Part shown: positions 29,543-40,221 of the stretch, piece by piece
Numbering within the stretch: the first letter of the stretch is position 1
Layout of the letters: each line of letters begins with the position of its first letter
Assembly (NCBI GenBank): GCA_905221605.1
Contig: CAJNDS010002790.1
Coordinates: 872,097 to 936,096, forward strand
Reading direction: 5' to 3'
Source: Symbiodinium natans
Taxonomy: Eukaryota; Sar; Dinophyceae; Suessiales; Symbiodiniaceae
Length of the DNA: 64,000 nucleotides
Made by a program: the position numbers and the translations under genes
Notes under the pieces: model-generated
What the model was told of the DNA's origin: nothing
The model's input: the letters and a program-made list of their open reading frames with translations, nothing else
The model's database searches: none

Positions 29543-29670
29543 TTTAGGGTTCAGGGTTCAGGGTTTAGAGGGTTTAGGGTGGAGGGTTTAGGGTTGAGGG
29601 TTTGGGGTTAGGGTTCAGGGTTGAGGGTTTAGAGGGTTTAGGGTGGAGGGTTTAGGGTGGAGGGTTTGGT
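29543..29670. repeat. Duplicated TTTAGGG-variant block
   Basis: The order GGGTTCAGGG, TTTAGAGGG, TTTAGGGTGGAGGG occurs twice, so a mixed-variant block was duplicated as a unit. Confidence 0.75.
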
Positions 29671-29848
29671 TTTTTTCAGCTTAGGATCTGCGTTGGGGCG
29701 GCTAGGCCGTTAGGACGGGACATTGTGAACACCCTGCCAGAGCGCTGAAGTCTTCAAACGAGAAAAAGTCCTCTCAACGAGCCCCACGCACACATGAAAC
29801 TTCCGGAACCAAAGCACGCGAGATCACGGAGGAAAAAAAGAAAAACAC

Positions 29849-29920
29849 ATGGGGGTTCACGAATATGAGGGACCCTTAATATGGACCCCCCAACTAGTAT
29901 CAACTAATGGGGTATCCTAC
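29849..29920. mobile_element. MITE-like element, family C copy 5
   Basis: CATGGGGGTTCACGAATATGAGGGACCC...CCCCAACTAGTATC...GGGTATCCTACT. Degenerate right half. Confidence 0.5.
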
Positions 29921-30031
29921 TGAACCCTAAACCCTGAGCCTGCTACTAACGCCCTCCTGGGAGTTTAGCCCTACGAAGGCGCCTTGTCTTGGTTACTTAG
30001 ATGAACCCTACTAGGGGTCTCTTGTCGTAGA

Positions 30032-30241
30032 GTGTCATATGACCCGAACTTCAGGATTTTTGGTTCCCAAGGCAGGGTCCACAAATCCAGTTGCACGCTG
30101 GCTCTGCAGTTCAATCCTACTTCTGTGTGCCAGGGCCCGCCGATGATGCCAACTGGACCTCTTGGGGTCGGGGGACTTGGAGGGGGGGTGGGGGTGGCTG
30201 CACCCATCGCCTCCAATGGAAGTATGGTTTATCTTTTGTAA
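30032..30241 (+). CDS. Open frame, possible exon
   Basis: 69 codons, SYDPNFRIFGSQGRVHKSS... then a Gly/Pro/Met-rich tail and a stop. The opposite strand is equally open and plausible over the same bases, so the call is weak. Confidence 0.3.
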   Translation: MSYDPNFRIFGSQGRVHKSSCTLALQFNPTSVCQGPPMMPTGPLGVGGLGGGVGVAAPIASNGSMVYLL

Positions 30242-30244
30242 TTG

Positions 30245-31500
30245 TATAAACCCCAGGAACTAAGGGTACGAAGGAGAGTCTCGGAACACCTTGGATAGGG
30301 GTTTAGTCTGGGCTTTTGAAGGCACCCGCTGCTTTGAGTAGTCCAGGCTATCTCAGCATGTCAGGGCGGCTTAGGATGTTAGAAAACTCGGCTCTGCTGT
30401 TTTTACCTTGTGGGGGGTTTAGGACTCTGCTTACAAATTTCGGTATTTTGTTCCAGCATATACCCGTGTTCAGAATACCAGTCTGGGGCTCCAGGGAACC
30501 CTTTTGGCTCACGGCTTGGGGGAGTGGACGACTTCTTGCTGCCTTCGTGTTTCTGACCTGGCGCTTGGAACCAGACCCGTCAGAGACTAGGTATTCAGCG
30601 TATATGAGCTTCCCTTAACCCCCCAAGCCCCCGAGGAGGGAAAAAGGGTACTACTGAGCATCCTATATGGGTTTGGAAGATAAGATAAGAAGCTCATGAG
30701 AACGTGGGTGTCAGGCTAGGGGTTTGGATGCATATGACGCTAGTTTCCTGAGGTTGTCTTGCTTCAAACAAGCCAAAAGGAATATTTGAAAAGTGCGGGG
30801 AACCATGGTTAGTTAACTACTCCTTCTTTAGGGTACCTATATCCCTACTTCTAAGTTCCCATGAACCTTCAGGTATACCTTGATCCCTCAACCCTACACC
30901 CCAAAACCCAAACCCTCAACCCTAAACTCCACACCCTAAACCCTCAACCCTAAACTCCACACCCTAAACCCTAAACCCCAAACCCTAAAACCCCTTACAG
31001 GCAGGAAGAGGGCGTTGGCTAGTCTGGCTTCAGCAGCGGCCCTGCGCATGGCCCTGGCTAGGGCAAAAAAACAAACGACGGCCCTCAATTGCCCAGCATC
31101 TTGAGGGTCCTAACCCTAAACCCTAAACCCTAAACCCTAAACCCTAAACCCTAAACCCCCATTCGACTCCAGGCCCTCAAGTCCCCACAAAAACGCTTCC
31201 TGGAAAGTAAAGGCTTTCAAGTTGTTCATGCCTGTTTCCCTGGACCCTTTAATCACCGTAGACCTCTCCTAAAAGCCGTTTAGGGTTTAGGGTTTAGGGC
31301 CACTGAGAGCGTGAGAATCCCGAAGGGCCTCAAGTCAAGTCATGCTTAAGCCCTGAAATCAAGTCATCCCTTAAACCTCGAGACCGTAAACCCTCGCAGG
31401 GTTTAGGTTCGGGGTTGGGGCTTGTAGGGTTTCTTGTCTTTACAGGGGTTCTGGAAGTTATAGGGCTCCCCTAAACGGGCTTAGGTTTATAGCAATCAAG
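30245..31500. other. Gene-poor stretch
   Basis: Unique sequence to 30.83 kb, a degenerate family D fragment (about 30830-30880), then CCCTAAA arrays with a duplicated block CTCAACCCTAAACTCCACAC. No supported exon. Confidence 0.45.
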
Positions 31501-31502
31501 TC

Positions 31503-31605
31503 ATGGAGACAACGCCGCAGCCTGATGGGCGGCGGTACCTTTGCCGCAGTGCCACCCCGCTGCGCGCATCGGCAGGAGGCGCGGAGCGGGTGCAGGTGCC
31601 CGGTT
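31503..31605 (+). CDS. Exon-like island
   Basis: Open from an ATG: METTPQPDGRRYLCRSATPL... to ...GGAERVQVPG. Two internal CCGCAG acceptors could define a shorter exon. High GC, unlike its surroundings. Confidence 0.35.
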
Positions 31606-31719
31606 GAGGATTTCAGGGTTTAGGGGTGCAGGTTTTTTGTTCTTCTGAGTCCTGACTCAACTCCTGATTTTACAGGGCTTTAGGCCGCAAACTGGGCTTG
31701 TTTCCTTTTTGTAGGGGGT

Positions 31720-31802
31720 GTACCTCTTTACCCGTAGTTTTATGGGTTATACCTACTAACTAAGGATAGTTCCTACTAAACTGTAGGTAAATAGAGTCCC
31801 AC
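31720..31802. mobile_element. MITE-like element, family B copy 2
   Basis: TACCTCTTTACCCGTAG...ATGGGTTATACCTACTAAC...CTGTAGGTAAATAGAGTCCC. Matches 50.6 and 62.5 kb. Confidence 0.7.
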
Positions 31803-31929
31803 CTGCGGGGGGGAGGGCCTTATGAGACCCTCGAAGCCCTCAACCCCCCCGAGGCTCGCTGAGGACGAGGTCGCACATGCATCTTTGAACTGTTGGAAAG
31901 GCCATGAATCGAAATCTCTCCCCCTCCCA

Positions 31930-32047
31930 GGTGTTTAGGGTTTAGGAGTTTAGGGTTTAGGGGTTTAGGGTTTAGGGTTAGGGTTTAGGGTTTAGGGTTT
32001 AGGGTTTAGGGTTTAGGGTTTAGGGTTTAGGGTTTAGGGTTTAGGGT
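31930..32047. repeat. TTTAGGG array
   Basis: More than a dozen units, mostly perfect TTTAGGG, with a few TTTAGGGG and TTAGGG variants on the left. One of the longest canonical telomeric tracts here. Confidence 0.9.
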
Positions 32048-32049
32048 TG

Positions 32050-32754
32050 TGAAAACATCCCCAGAAATGCTTGCCCAAATCCAGGGTTTAGGGTTCATGG
32101 TTTCGGGTTCTCCTACACAAAGCCCAGGACTTGCAAGGCCTTCCCCCAAAAGCTGAACAGATATCATGGGCTTCGGGCGAGAACCTGCCTTTTTAGGGGT
32201 TCCTTCTGATGATTTCCTTTCGTATCCCCGTAAACAGGTAGGCTACAGGTAGGGTTTAGGGCTTAGGGTATAGGGGCCGCTCTAAATGCAAAAAGAACAT
32301 TCTGGCTATCAGTCGGGACTTGGGTATCTCACCACTTGTAACATCGAATCTATTACCAATGATCGTTCTTGTAGTAAATGATGGTCACGCAAAACTAAAT
32401 TGGAATGAGACTTCGGGGGGGGAATATAAACAGGTGATTGAGGTAAAAACCTGCAAGCCCATAAAACCCTCAAAATGCTAAACGACCCGTAACATCCTGA
32501 ACAACCTAGAACCCCCAAAAAAAGAAAAGGGCAAGGACTCGATAAGACATCGAAAAGGCTCCAAAACCCCTCGAATCTGCGCGCAGATTCTACTGGGGCC
32601 GGGGCGCACTGTGGCGGAATCTCAGGGTAAGCAAGGCCGGACTCACTAGGGCTTAGGTTTAGGGCTTAGGGGTTCTTAGGGGTTCACAGGCCGCTTGGGA
32701 GAAGATTCGTGACCTTAGCACCTGGGAACCTCCGAACAGGGGGGGGGGGGGGGG
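32050..32754. other. Gene-free stretch
   Basis: Scattered TTTAGGG-like words, unique sequence and a 17-nt G-run at the right end. No supported exon. Confidence 0.4.
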
Positions 32755-32856
32755 GTACTTGGAGGCTCATGGGTACTTAGTACCCTTATTGAGGTTATAA
32801 CCCCCGTTGCCTTACATATCATCCTCCTTTTGGTTGCCCACGAACCTCCAAGTACC
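32755..32856. mobile_element. MITE-like element, family D copy 3
   Basis: TACTTGGAGGCTCATGGGTACTTAG mirrored by GCCCACGAACCTCCAAGTACC. A G-run directly abuts the left end and another lies shortly after the right end. Confidence 0.65.
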
Positions 32857-33246
32857 TTTTGTTGCTGTTTGGGGGGGGGGGGGTTCCTATCCTCCGGATT
32901 CAAGCATGTTGTTTCTTTAACTTGGGGTTTTGGGAAGATGACCCCCCCCACATCGAGATGTGTATGAGGATGTATGGGCATGGGGAGTAAGGGTCTCAGG
33001 GTTTAAGGGCATTCTGTGGAGGAGGTCTTTGGCTTCCTTGATTTTGGGTTGTGTTTCGGGCGAAGCCAACAAGGCTATGCGTGAAAGCGCTGGGGGGTGG
33101 CAGGGTTCACAGTTCAGCCTTCGCCAACACAAGTGGAGTGGCATGTTGATTGTTGTGCGCAGTATCGTACGGTTGCATAGATTGGGCCCAGATGAGTAGC
33201 CGAGTAGCCAGGTATTGCAAGAGTCGACGCCTGTCCCGATCCTGTC

Positions 33247-33660
33247 ATGACGCCAACAATGGCGTTCGCTGTTCTCAGCACGAGCCTTCTTCTTGCGCCA
33301 GTTGTGGAATCGGTGCAATGTTGCCTTGAAAGCCTTACCCTCACCACGCACGAGTACTCCTCAAATGGCTATCATCACGAGAGCATCACCAACTTTTATG
33401 CAGCGGAGGTGGTGAACTGCTCAGGCACAATTTGCAACTCCACGTCTTCATGCCCTACGCCCCACATCAACGACGGCATGGGCTTCACAGTTTACCCAGA
33501 CCAGGGGACCCAGGTTGTACCATACAACCACACATGTTGGACAAAGAGCCTCATGTGCACGACGATGATAGGACGGCGTTGCACGACATCTTCGGGTGCT
33601 TCCAGCCCAAGAGCAAGAGCAGATGTGACCAACTCCAGCAACCTCACGTTGTTCCCATGA
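33247..33660 (+). CDS. Possible secreted Cys-rich protein
   Basis: 137 codons from ATG. Residues about 5-22 (MAFAVLSTSLLLAPVVES) look like a signal peptide, followed by CC and six further Cys and several NxS/T sites (NCS, NST, NHT). No family recognised. Beyond 33.53 kb the alternative frame (…FGCFQPKSKSRC…DTKCKC, stop at 33686) looks more protein-like, so a frameshift or a splice may fall there. Frames on the opposite strand are also open, which limits confidence. Confidence 0.35.
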   Translation: MTPTMAFAVLSTSLLLAPVVESVQCCLESLTLTTHEYSSNGYHHESITNFYAAEVVNCSGTICNSTSSCPTPHINDGMGFTVYPDQGTQVVPYNHTCWTKSLMCTTMIGRRCTTSSGASSPRARADVTNSSNLTLFP

Positions 33661-33689
33661 GTGAGGACACCAAGTGCAAGTGCTGATCA

Positions 33690-34161
33690 AAGGCTTCTCG
33701 ATCTAATGCCAGTGTAGAGGTGTTGCGAGGTAGATAGGAACTTGCTGTTGGCACAGAAGGACATGAAAGAATAGCAACGACAGCAACCCGAATACTAACA
33801 ACACAACTAAAGACAGTATCACAAACAATCGTACCACTAGAAAAGCAAACAGTAAGCATAAGAACGTTTTCTGCTCCACTCCTTCATTTCCCTACGAGCC
33901 AACGGCGAGGGAAATGTCGAAAGACCGGCCAAAATCCTGGGTGAAAACAGCCCAGGCGTCCCCAAAGCCTTGGCCGACATTACAGCAGCTACAGAGCGAA
34001 AAGATTCGGGTAACATCTTATCTCCCCTTAGCCTGCGGTCCACCAAAATTTGGGGCGTAGGGTTGAAGGTGCTACCCGAAACCTTCAAGACCCTAACTTC
34101 AAATGGCCCTGAGTCAACAGTCTGAGGATAGGGGGTTAGCAGCAATTCGAAGTATACTTTT
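33690..34161. other. Unique stretch, no gene resolved
   Basis: Balanced-composition single-copy sequence. Open frames on the minus strand lack supporting signals. Confidence 0.35.
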
Positions 34162-34266
34162 GGATGTTCCCCCGTATACTAACAGTCCTTAATAGGGATT
34201 ACAATAGGCGGGGGGGGGTTACTAGAATCCCCATTAAGCGCTGTTAGTATAAGGGAAGAAAATCCC
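34162..34266. mobile_element. MITE-like element, family A copy 5
   Basis: GGATGTTCCCCCGTATACTAACAGTCC...GCGCTGTTAGTATAAGGGAAGAAAATCCC with a G-run (GCGGGGGGGGG) at its centre. Confidence 0.75.
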
Positions 34267-34496
34267 GAAGCATACGGTAAAAGATCCCAATTCTGCAGTC
34301 TCCACAGGCCTCTGCTTTTAACCTGTTCCCTGAAACCGAACTCGCGGAGCGGAAAACCAGGCTTTAGGGTTTACCATGGAGTCTGGCCGCATTGCGTCCC
34401 TTTCGTGTTACAATCAGGATTCCTTATGCAGGGCCCCGGTAACACAAGAAAGTACACTTCTTTCTGCCTAGGCTTCTCGGCCTAGTTTAGGGTTTG

Positions 34497-34539
34497 GGCC
34501 TGACCCATTAGATACACTAGCCTTATACACGCCTATCAG
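34497..34539 (+). CDS. Short exon-like island with GTAAGT donor
   Basis: GPDPLDTLALYTPI ends at ATCAG|GTAAGT, a consensus donor. The acceptor is probably in the TTCGGCCTAG just upstream. Confidence 0.4.
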
Positions 34540-34913
34540 GTAAGTTCTTCAAAGATGGTTCAAGCCCACCTTTGTGGCAGGTCATCGGGGAAATCTACTG
34601 AGCCGGGAACTCCTAGAACACTCCACCCACTAAACCCCCAACTTTGAACACTAAACCCTAAACCCTAAACCCTAAACCCTAGACCTAAACCCTAAACCCT
34701 AAACCCTAAACCCTAAACAACCCCTGAAGCCCCTCAAACCTTGAGTTTATCTCAGGGACTTTCTCGGCCGCGGATCCCTTCATCCTCGCCTTTACGGCTG
34801 CCGTTTGAGGCCTAAGGGAGGTGGATGATGGGTTTCCGTACTACCCCCCTCTACCTGGGTTCCCTAAATAGCCTTTATTATGGGCGGAACCTAGGAGAAG
34901 TTATGGAGGGGGG

Positions 34914-34996
34914 GCAGTAGGGGAGCCCATGAGTGGATTAGGATTTAGAGGAACCTAGGGCAGTAGGGGATCCCATGAGTGGATTAGGATTTAGAG
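34914..34996. repeat. 47-bp tandem duplication
   Basis: CAGTAGGGGAGCCCATGAGT... is repeated directly at 34961, with one A-to-T difference early in the unit. Confidence 0.85.
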
Positions 34997-35058
34997 AGTC
35001 TGGGTTTATAGGGGTCCAAGGAGGCTTCATAGGGGTTCTATGAGACTGCGGGCTCTGA

Positions 35059-35250
35059 TTGTCGAGGGCTTTCAGTTTATTGGTCAAAAACCCTGGCCCT
35101 GCAAACTCTTGTAGTCGAATATCGCAACACCCTGCTTACATAGCCGAAAGAGAAGATTGGTTCCAAGCTCAACTTGCTGCTGCTGGTCTCGCCTTTGCGA
35201 TGAGACTCGCTGCCTCCTTCTTCTTTTTTTGTTGGGCACACTTCTCCTGA
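35059..35250 (+). CDS. Exon-like open frame
   Basis: 63 codons with protein-like composition: NPGPANSCSRISQHPAYIAE... to ...AFAMRLAASFFFFCWAHFS and stop. The C-terminal third is hydrophobic and could span a membrane. Splice boundaries not defined. Confidence 0.4.
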   Translation: MSRAFSLLVKNPGPANSCSRISQHPAYIAEREDWFQAQLAAAGLAFAMRLAASFFFFCWAHFS

Positions 35251-35292
35251 ACCGCCCCCTAGTACCATAGCCCCCATGCCAACAAACCCAAT

Positions 35293-35411
35293 ATGCGAAG
35301 CCTTATACCCTGCAAGCCCCCTCTTGTTCCTATGAAGGCCGCTGCCTTCGGCAGCGTTGCCGCAGCGCTTCTTTCTCACTGCTGGCACAGATCCGATGAG
35401 GCGCATCTGGG
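35293..35411 (+). CDS. Exon-like island
   Basis: Open frame RSLIPCKPPLVPMKAAAF... to ...SDEAHLG, ending at TCTGG|GTCAGG. GC-rich and Ala-rich in the middle. Confidence 0.4.
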
Positions 35412-35694
35412 GTCAGGTTTAAAGGGCTTCTTTAGGCTTTTCAGGTTTAGGGCTTGCTTGGGTTGCAGGGCGTCAGGGGGCCAGAAAACCTGGGGTTCCT
35501 CTTATTGTGATTTCCTGATATATCCCCTTGAAGAAGGTAGGTTGTCTGAGGGTTTCGGTTCTAGGGTTTAGGGGTCTGCGCAATGAGGAAGGCCCGAGGG
35601 GAAACAGCATTGGCTCAAGGCAGCGTGGAGCCGCAACCGGGAGCCGAGCCATACAGGAACTTGCAAACCATCAATATGGGTTTAACGAAAAAAA

Positions 35695-35765
35695 GTGACC
35701 CCGAATGCACACCCCCAAATAGTAGGATCCCCTTGTAAATAGGACCCCAAGGCACCCCGAATGAC
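35695..35765. mobile_element. MITE-like element, family C copy 6 (partial)
   Basis: CCCCCAAATAGTAGGATCCCC...GGACCCCAAGGCACCCCG. It runs into a family F-like fragment ending GGTTACTCTCGGGTCTAGG. Confidence 0.5.
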
Positions 35766-35985
35766 CCTGGTTTAATTCCTAGGTTACTCTCGGGTCTAGG
35801 TTTTATCCCAGCTTGTAAACGCAGTGTAGTAACAAAAACATAGACAATGCAAACACCCAATCTGGTTGAGGCCCCTAGGTTTCTCAGCCACAATTCCGCG
35901 ACGCAGACTGTAGCAAGCTGCTAGCAAGCTTGAGCATCTTCGGCTTGCTTGGCATTCTCGCGACGCGAACCGCAAGTCCACAGCG

Positions 35986-37275
35986 ATGCTGAAGGTCTGG
36001 ACAGTTTCTGGGGAGGAGTTCCTTGCCGTACCCAGGGAGGAGTTAAGTGATGTAGTTACCCTCAAGCAGCGCTTACAGAGCCTCTGCGGCCTGCCACGTT
36101 TTCGGCAAAGGCTGCTGAGCAGCGGCATGAGTCTGGCCGATGACGCCAGCTTGGTATCGGTTGAATCGGTTGATGACCTACAGCTAGTGCTGCTAGGCTT
36201 TGCAGACGCGTCGGAAGAGGAGGTGAAGGAGTTGTTTGATGCTACGAGGACTGGAGATGCAAGCAAAGTCGAAGCCATCCTCAAGAAGCCGGTGAACCCA
36301 AACCTGGAGTGGGATGGTTTCCGGCCTCTTCTGGTTGCAGCCGAGGCGGGGCACCTGGAACCTGCGCGCTTGCTTACGGAGGCCGGGGCTGACAAGGACT
36401 GGGCACATGCTGACGGCTTCACGCCTCTCATGTGCGCATCGGCGGGCGGGCATGTGGAGATCGTGCAGTTGCTGTTGGAGGAGGGAGCCAACGAGACCTT
36501 GGCCAATGAGGCTGGAAAGACTGCCCTTACTTTTGCAGCCAGGCGTGGCTTCGATGAGATCGCCCGATTGCTGTTGGAGGGCAGGGCTGACAAAGATTCG
36601 GCAGACAATGACGGCGTCACGGCTCTGATCTATGCAGCTGCACATGGGCACGTGGAACTCGTGCGTTTGCTGCTTCAGGTCGGAGCTGCAAAGAATGCCG
36701 CGAGCAATTCCGGCCGCACGGCCCTGATGGAAGCATCAGGGAAAGGTCATGTCGAAGTTGTCCAGCTCTTGTTACAGGCTGGGGCTAACGCAGCTCTGGC
36801 CGACTGCATTGGCAGCACCGCCCTCTCTGACGCAGCTTACGCAGGGCACGCGCAGATTGTGGGTCTTCTAGTGGACTCCGGGGCCAACACGGACCCTAAG
36901 AATTTCTACGGCGACACGCCTCTCATTATTGCATCTCGGGAAGGCCACAGTGAGGTGGTTCTCCTGTTGCTTCAGGCGGACGTGCAGAAGGATTTCAGAA
37001 ACTGGACCGGCGATACCGCTCTGATCTGCGCATCTGGCAAAGGCCATGAGGACGTCGTGATTCTGCTCCTGGACGAAAGCGCAGACACGGACATTGCGGA
37101 CAGTGATGGCAACACCGCTCTCATCTGTGCAGCCGAGAAGGGCCACCTTGAAGTGGTCCGGTGGCTACTGGAGGCAGGTGCTGACAGAGATCTCGCAAAC
37201 CTTGACGGTGGCACGGCCAGTACCACTGCAGCGCAGGAAGGCTACGTTCAGATCGAGCGGCTGCTGAAAGGCTGA
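35986..37275 (+). CDS. Ubiquitin-like plus ankyrin-repeat protein
   Basis: 429 codons, intact and without introns. Residues 1-75 form a ubiquitin-like fold: MLKVWTVSGEEFLAV, a central KQRLQSLCGLP helix, then LLSSGMSLADDASL and LQLVLLGF. From residue about 83 to the end there are ten to eleven 33-residue ankyrin repeats of the form TAL..AA..GH.E.V.LLL..GA. Nearly every repeat keeps the GH and LLL signatures; the last is truncated. Ankyrin stacks bind partner proteins, and partner and location cannot be told from sequence. Proteins of this architecture are abundant in symbiodiniacean gene sets (established knowledge). High GC and an uninterrupted frame contrast with the fragmented islands around it and are consistent with a retroposed single-exon gene. 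The ATG at 35986 is the natural start of the ubiquitin-like strand. A CT-rich stretch follows the stop. Confidence 0.92.
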   Translation: MLKVWTVSGEEFLAVPREELSDVVTLKQRLQSLCGLPRFRQRLLSSGMSLADDASLVSVESVDDLQLVLLGFADASEEEVKELFDATRTGDASKVEAILKKPVNPNLEWDGFRPLLVAAEAGHLEPARLLTEAGADKDWAHADGFTPLMCASAGGHVEIVQLLLEEGANETLANEAGKTALTFAARRGFDEIARLLLEGRADKDSADNDGVTALIYAAAHGHVELVRLLLQVGAAKNAASNSGRTALMEASGKGHVEVVQLLLQAGANAALADCIGSTALSDAAYAGHAQIVGLLVDSGANTDPKNFYGDTPLIIASREGHSEVVLLLLQADVQKDFRNWTGDTALICASGKGHEDVVILLLDESADTDIADSDGNTALICAAEKGHLEVVRWLLEAGADRDLANLDGGTASTTAAQEGYVQIERLLKG

Positions 37276-38505
37276 AAAAGAAGCACGCGGGTCTTTCTTT
37301 CTTTCCGTCATGTGTCCCATTTAGCCCCCATAATATCCTTAAACCCTAAACCCTATAAACTATAAACCCTATAAACCCTAGAAACCCGAAACCCGTTTTT
37401 CCATGGACCGGCCCTATCGCCTGAACACCGTTAGTTCTCGTTGAGAGTGTGCTCGGGTGCTCAAGGCATGGGGTGCGCACAGCCCATGTGGCGCTTGTAC
37501 CGGTGGTGTGTGTGGCAGTGCGATAGGTTCTTTTCCTTTTGCTTCTGTTCAGGGTTTAGTGCTTCGGGTTTAGTTTAGGGGCATCAGTCGGTGACTTGTT
37601 ACGATTCAGGCTGAGAACTTCTGAAATGTTTGAGCAACAGGACCCACGAGGTGCACGTTCTCCCTCTACTCACATCCTTTACTCCGAAACCCTAAAACCA
37701 GTAAGGCCACGGTTCGTGTAGGTTCGTTTCGGTTTCGGGGTACATAGTCTGGAACGGTTCCGATTCATGCGGTTCGCGGCGGCTTGCGGTTCGGTTCGGT
37801 TCGAGGGGCTGGAGGGGCTGGGAGGGGCTGGCCTTGGCTTCAGGTTCGGTTCCATGGCGGTTCGTGTTTGTCGCGGTTTCGGCGGTTCACGGTTCACACG
37901 GTTCCTTCGCGCGTGCGGTTCCTGGCGGTTCGGTTCCGGTTTGCGGTTCGGTTCGCGGCTTTCCTGTAAAACCCTGAACTCCAAACCCTGGAGAGCCAAG
38001 GATCCTTCACTCCCCGTAGGGAGCCTCGACCCGAAGCCCATAAGCCTCAAATAACCCTCCAACCTGCATGACTGAAATGACTGAAGGCTTTTTCTCGGCT
38101 TCATGATCTGTGACACCTTCCCTACTACGTGTTCCCAATCGAGGACCGGCAATGCGACACGGAGCCTATTCCTGCCCGGCCTGTTCTTCCCCTCCTATAT
38201 CCTCTGTATGATTGTAGCGAAGCACTTGTCCGAACCCTAAACCCTAAACACTACAAACACTAGACAGCGCTACAAAAGAATTGATGGTACCTCCGGGGCA
38301 TTTCCCAAAGAGATGTTGAGAATTGAGAGTGTAAACTTTGGAGTGTAGGTATTGCCTGCTTCCATGCATGTATGCATAGAAAAAGACTGCCTAGCGGTCA
38401 CAATCGATTGTGAGTGAAAGATGCTTAGCATATTGACAGACACTTATCGCATACACATTTACATACGCACACAAACAACACACACACACACACACACACA
38501 CACAT
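37276..38505. other. Gene-poor stretch with GGTTCG repeats
   Basis: CCCTAAA and CCCTATAAA words near 37.34 kb, then 37.72-37.97 kb with repeated GGTTCG/GCGGTT words (Arg/Phe/Gly frames, probably artefactual), then AT-rich sequence with CA repeats at 38.48 kb. Confidence 0.45.
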
Positions 38506-38509
38506 ATGG

Positions 38510-38761
38510 ATGGTTCACAAAGATCCAAGATGCCAGATGGATCATCCATGCTTCAAGCTTTCAGGGGAAGAGCTGGCCGTAGGTGCTGTCGGGAGAAAAC
38601 TCGGACAACAAGGAAAGTTTGCCGGGCCATCCCATCTGTTGTGGCTTCATCACCTCGCAGCAGTTCAGCTTCCGTGGCTGCCTGGGGCAGCAGTCGAGAT
38701 GTCATTCCCTTTTGAGGAGGCAAAGAGATGCAAACATGCAAACCCTGCTCTTATCACATGA
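38510..38761 (+). CDS. Open frame, possible exon
   Basis: 83 codons, MDHPCFKLSGEELAVGAVG... with a globular, hydrophobic-rich middle and stop. A second frame is open to 39098. Just downstream of a CA microsatellite. No family recognised. Confidence 0.35.
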   Translation: MVHKDPRCQMDHPCFKLSGEELAVGAVGRKLGQQGKFAGPSHLLWLHHLAAVQLPWLPGAAVEMSFPFEEAKRCKHANPALIT

Positions 38762-39551
38762 CCAAGGCCATGTTGAGATTGCCCTCCGCCCCCCCCCCCC
38801 CCCCCGCCCCATGCTTTGGAATTCTGGCGCTGGAAAGCGGTGGAGAACCATTCCGCTTGCACCTCTCGGCGTGCGTGCGCCAGAACGGGTAGGGTTGAGG
38901 GCCCATGAGATTCTGAAAAGTGTCAGCGCTACGGTTCTCATTGATGCATCCCATGGGGTGCAAGCGGGTGCTGATGCAGACCTGAGAAGGCGTGGATTGA
39001 ACATGAAGGGTTGCGCAGCCCTTCGGGCCAGCAAGGGCACGGCACGTATCTGCGAGCAGGGCTGCGACTGTCTGTTTCTTCTGTTGGATTTGTTTTGATT
39101 GGGGGGGGGAGGGGCGTTCTAGAGTTTATAGGTATTGAAGGGTTTTTAGGGGCTCCAGGATTTTGTGGGGTTAGGGTTCTAAAAGTCAAGGAGGTTGTGG
39201 GACTATATGGGAGTTGAGGAGCTCAAAGGGCGTCAGGGGCTTTCTGGGTTTTTAGGGTTTAGGGTTTTTGGGGTTAGGGGGGGTTCAGGGTTTAGGGTTG
39301 GTAGGCGGTGATGGTGTCGCATAGGATTGTACCAGATGCTGCTCTGCATACGGGTACTACTATCGCGTGGGAGTTTGCATAACAAGGCGCTGGGGAGGTA
39401 TTGAAGGCGAGAATTTGGGTTCAGGAACTGATACAGTGGCCAGGTTGCAGGTCCAGGATGTTTAGGGAGTTAAGGGATTTATTTGGATTTAGGGTTTAGG
39501 ATTGAGGGTTTGGTCTAGGGAGCACAGATATCCCGGGACTGGGGACTACAG

Positions 39552-39617
39552 GAGAACGTGAGCCACAGCGGATCCATTGCCGACGACGCAAACCACGTGC
39601 TGAATGCATTGTCTGAA
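39552..39617 (+). CDS. 22-codon exon-like island
   Basis: Between GACTACAG and GAA|GTTCTT, reading ENVSHSGSIADDANHVLNAL.... Phase 0 at both ends. Helical second half. Starts with GAG after CAG. Confidence 0.5.
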
Positions 39618-39629
39618 GTTCTTCCGCGT

Positions 39630-40145
39630 GGCTGCGCCTGGATCATTCTATAGTCTCCGGGTTGGGGTTGTGGGGTTTCAGGCTCCACGGGATTTTGCGG
39701 GTAATGTTCTCTAACTATGGTTGCTCCTCAAGCCCTAAATCGAGTGCCCTTCAACCTAGGAGCCTTGACCCCTGAACCCAAGCCCTCAATCCCTCCGTCC
39801 CTTAGCCCCCAAACTCCCCCAACATATGTCATGCCAAGCCTATGGCAGCATCCACGGTCGTCTTCTGGCCCAGGTGTGCTTTGCTCAGAGGACGCGTAGG
39901 CTAAGAGCTGGCAGGACCTACGACAGAGTGATGGCGCGGGTCGAGTGTCGCTTTCAATCTTGCCCTGATTGATTATGGATGGTTGGTGTGGTTGTCTTCT
40001 TGACTCCCTGCGTCCGCATATACGACTTCAGCAGAAGCCGGCAGGATGACATCCCTAAACCCTAAACCCTGAACCCTAAACCCTAAACCCTAAACCCTAA
40101 ACCCTAAACCCCCCAAAGCCCCTAAGCCAGTAGCGGTGGCCCCAG
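39630..40145. other. Intron-like stretch
   Basis: Unique sequence followed by a CCCTAAA array at 40.05-40.11 kb. No further exon recognised. Confidence 0.4.
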
Positions 40146-40221
40146 GTGCTGGGTGATTTCGACCTCGGTGAGCTGGAAGGCTTGAGTGACAAGATCTCCG
40201 CAAAGATGGACCGGCTTCGGG
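40146..40221 (+). CDS. 25-codon exon-like island
   Basis: After GGCCCCAG it reads VLGDFDLGELEGLSDKISAK... to ...MDRLR and ends G|GTTCG. Amphipathic helical pattern, very protein-like. Probably the same gene as 39.55 and 40.85 kb. Confidence 0.55.
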
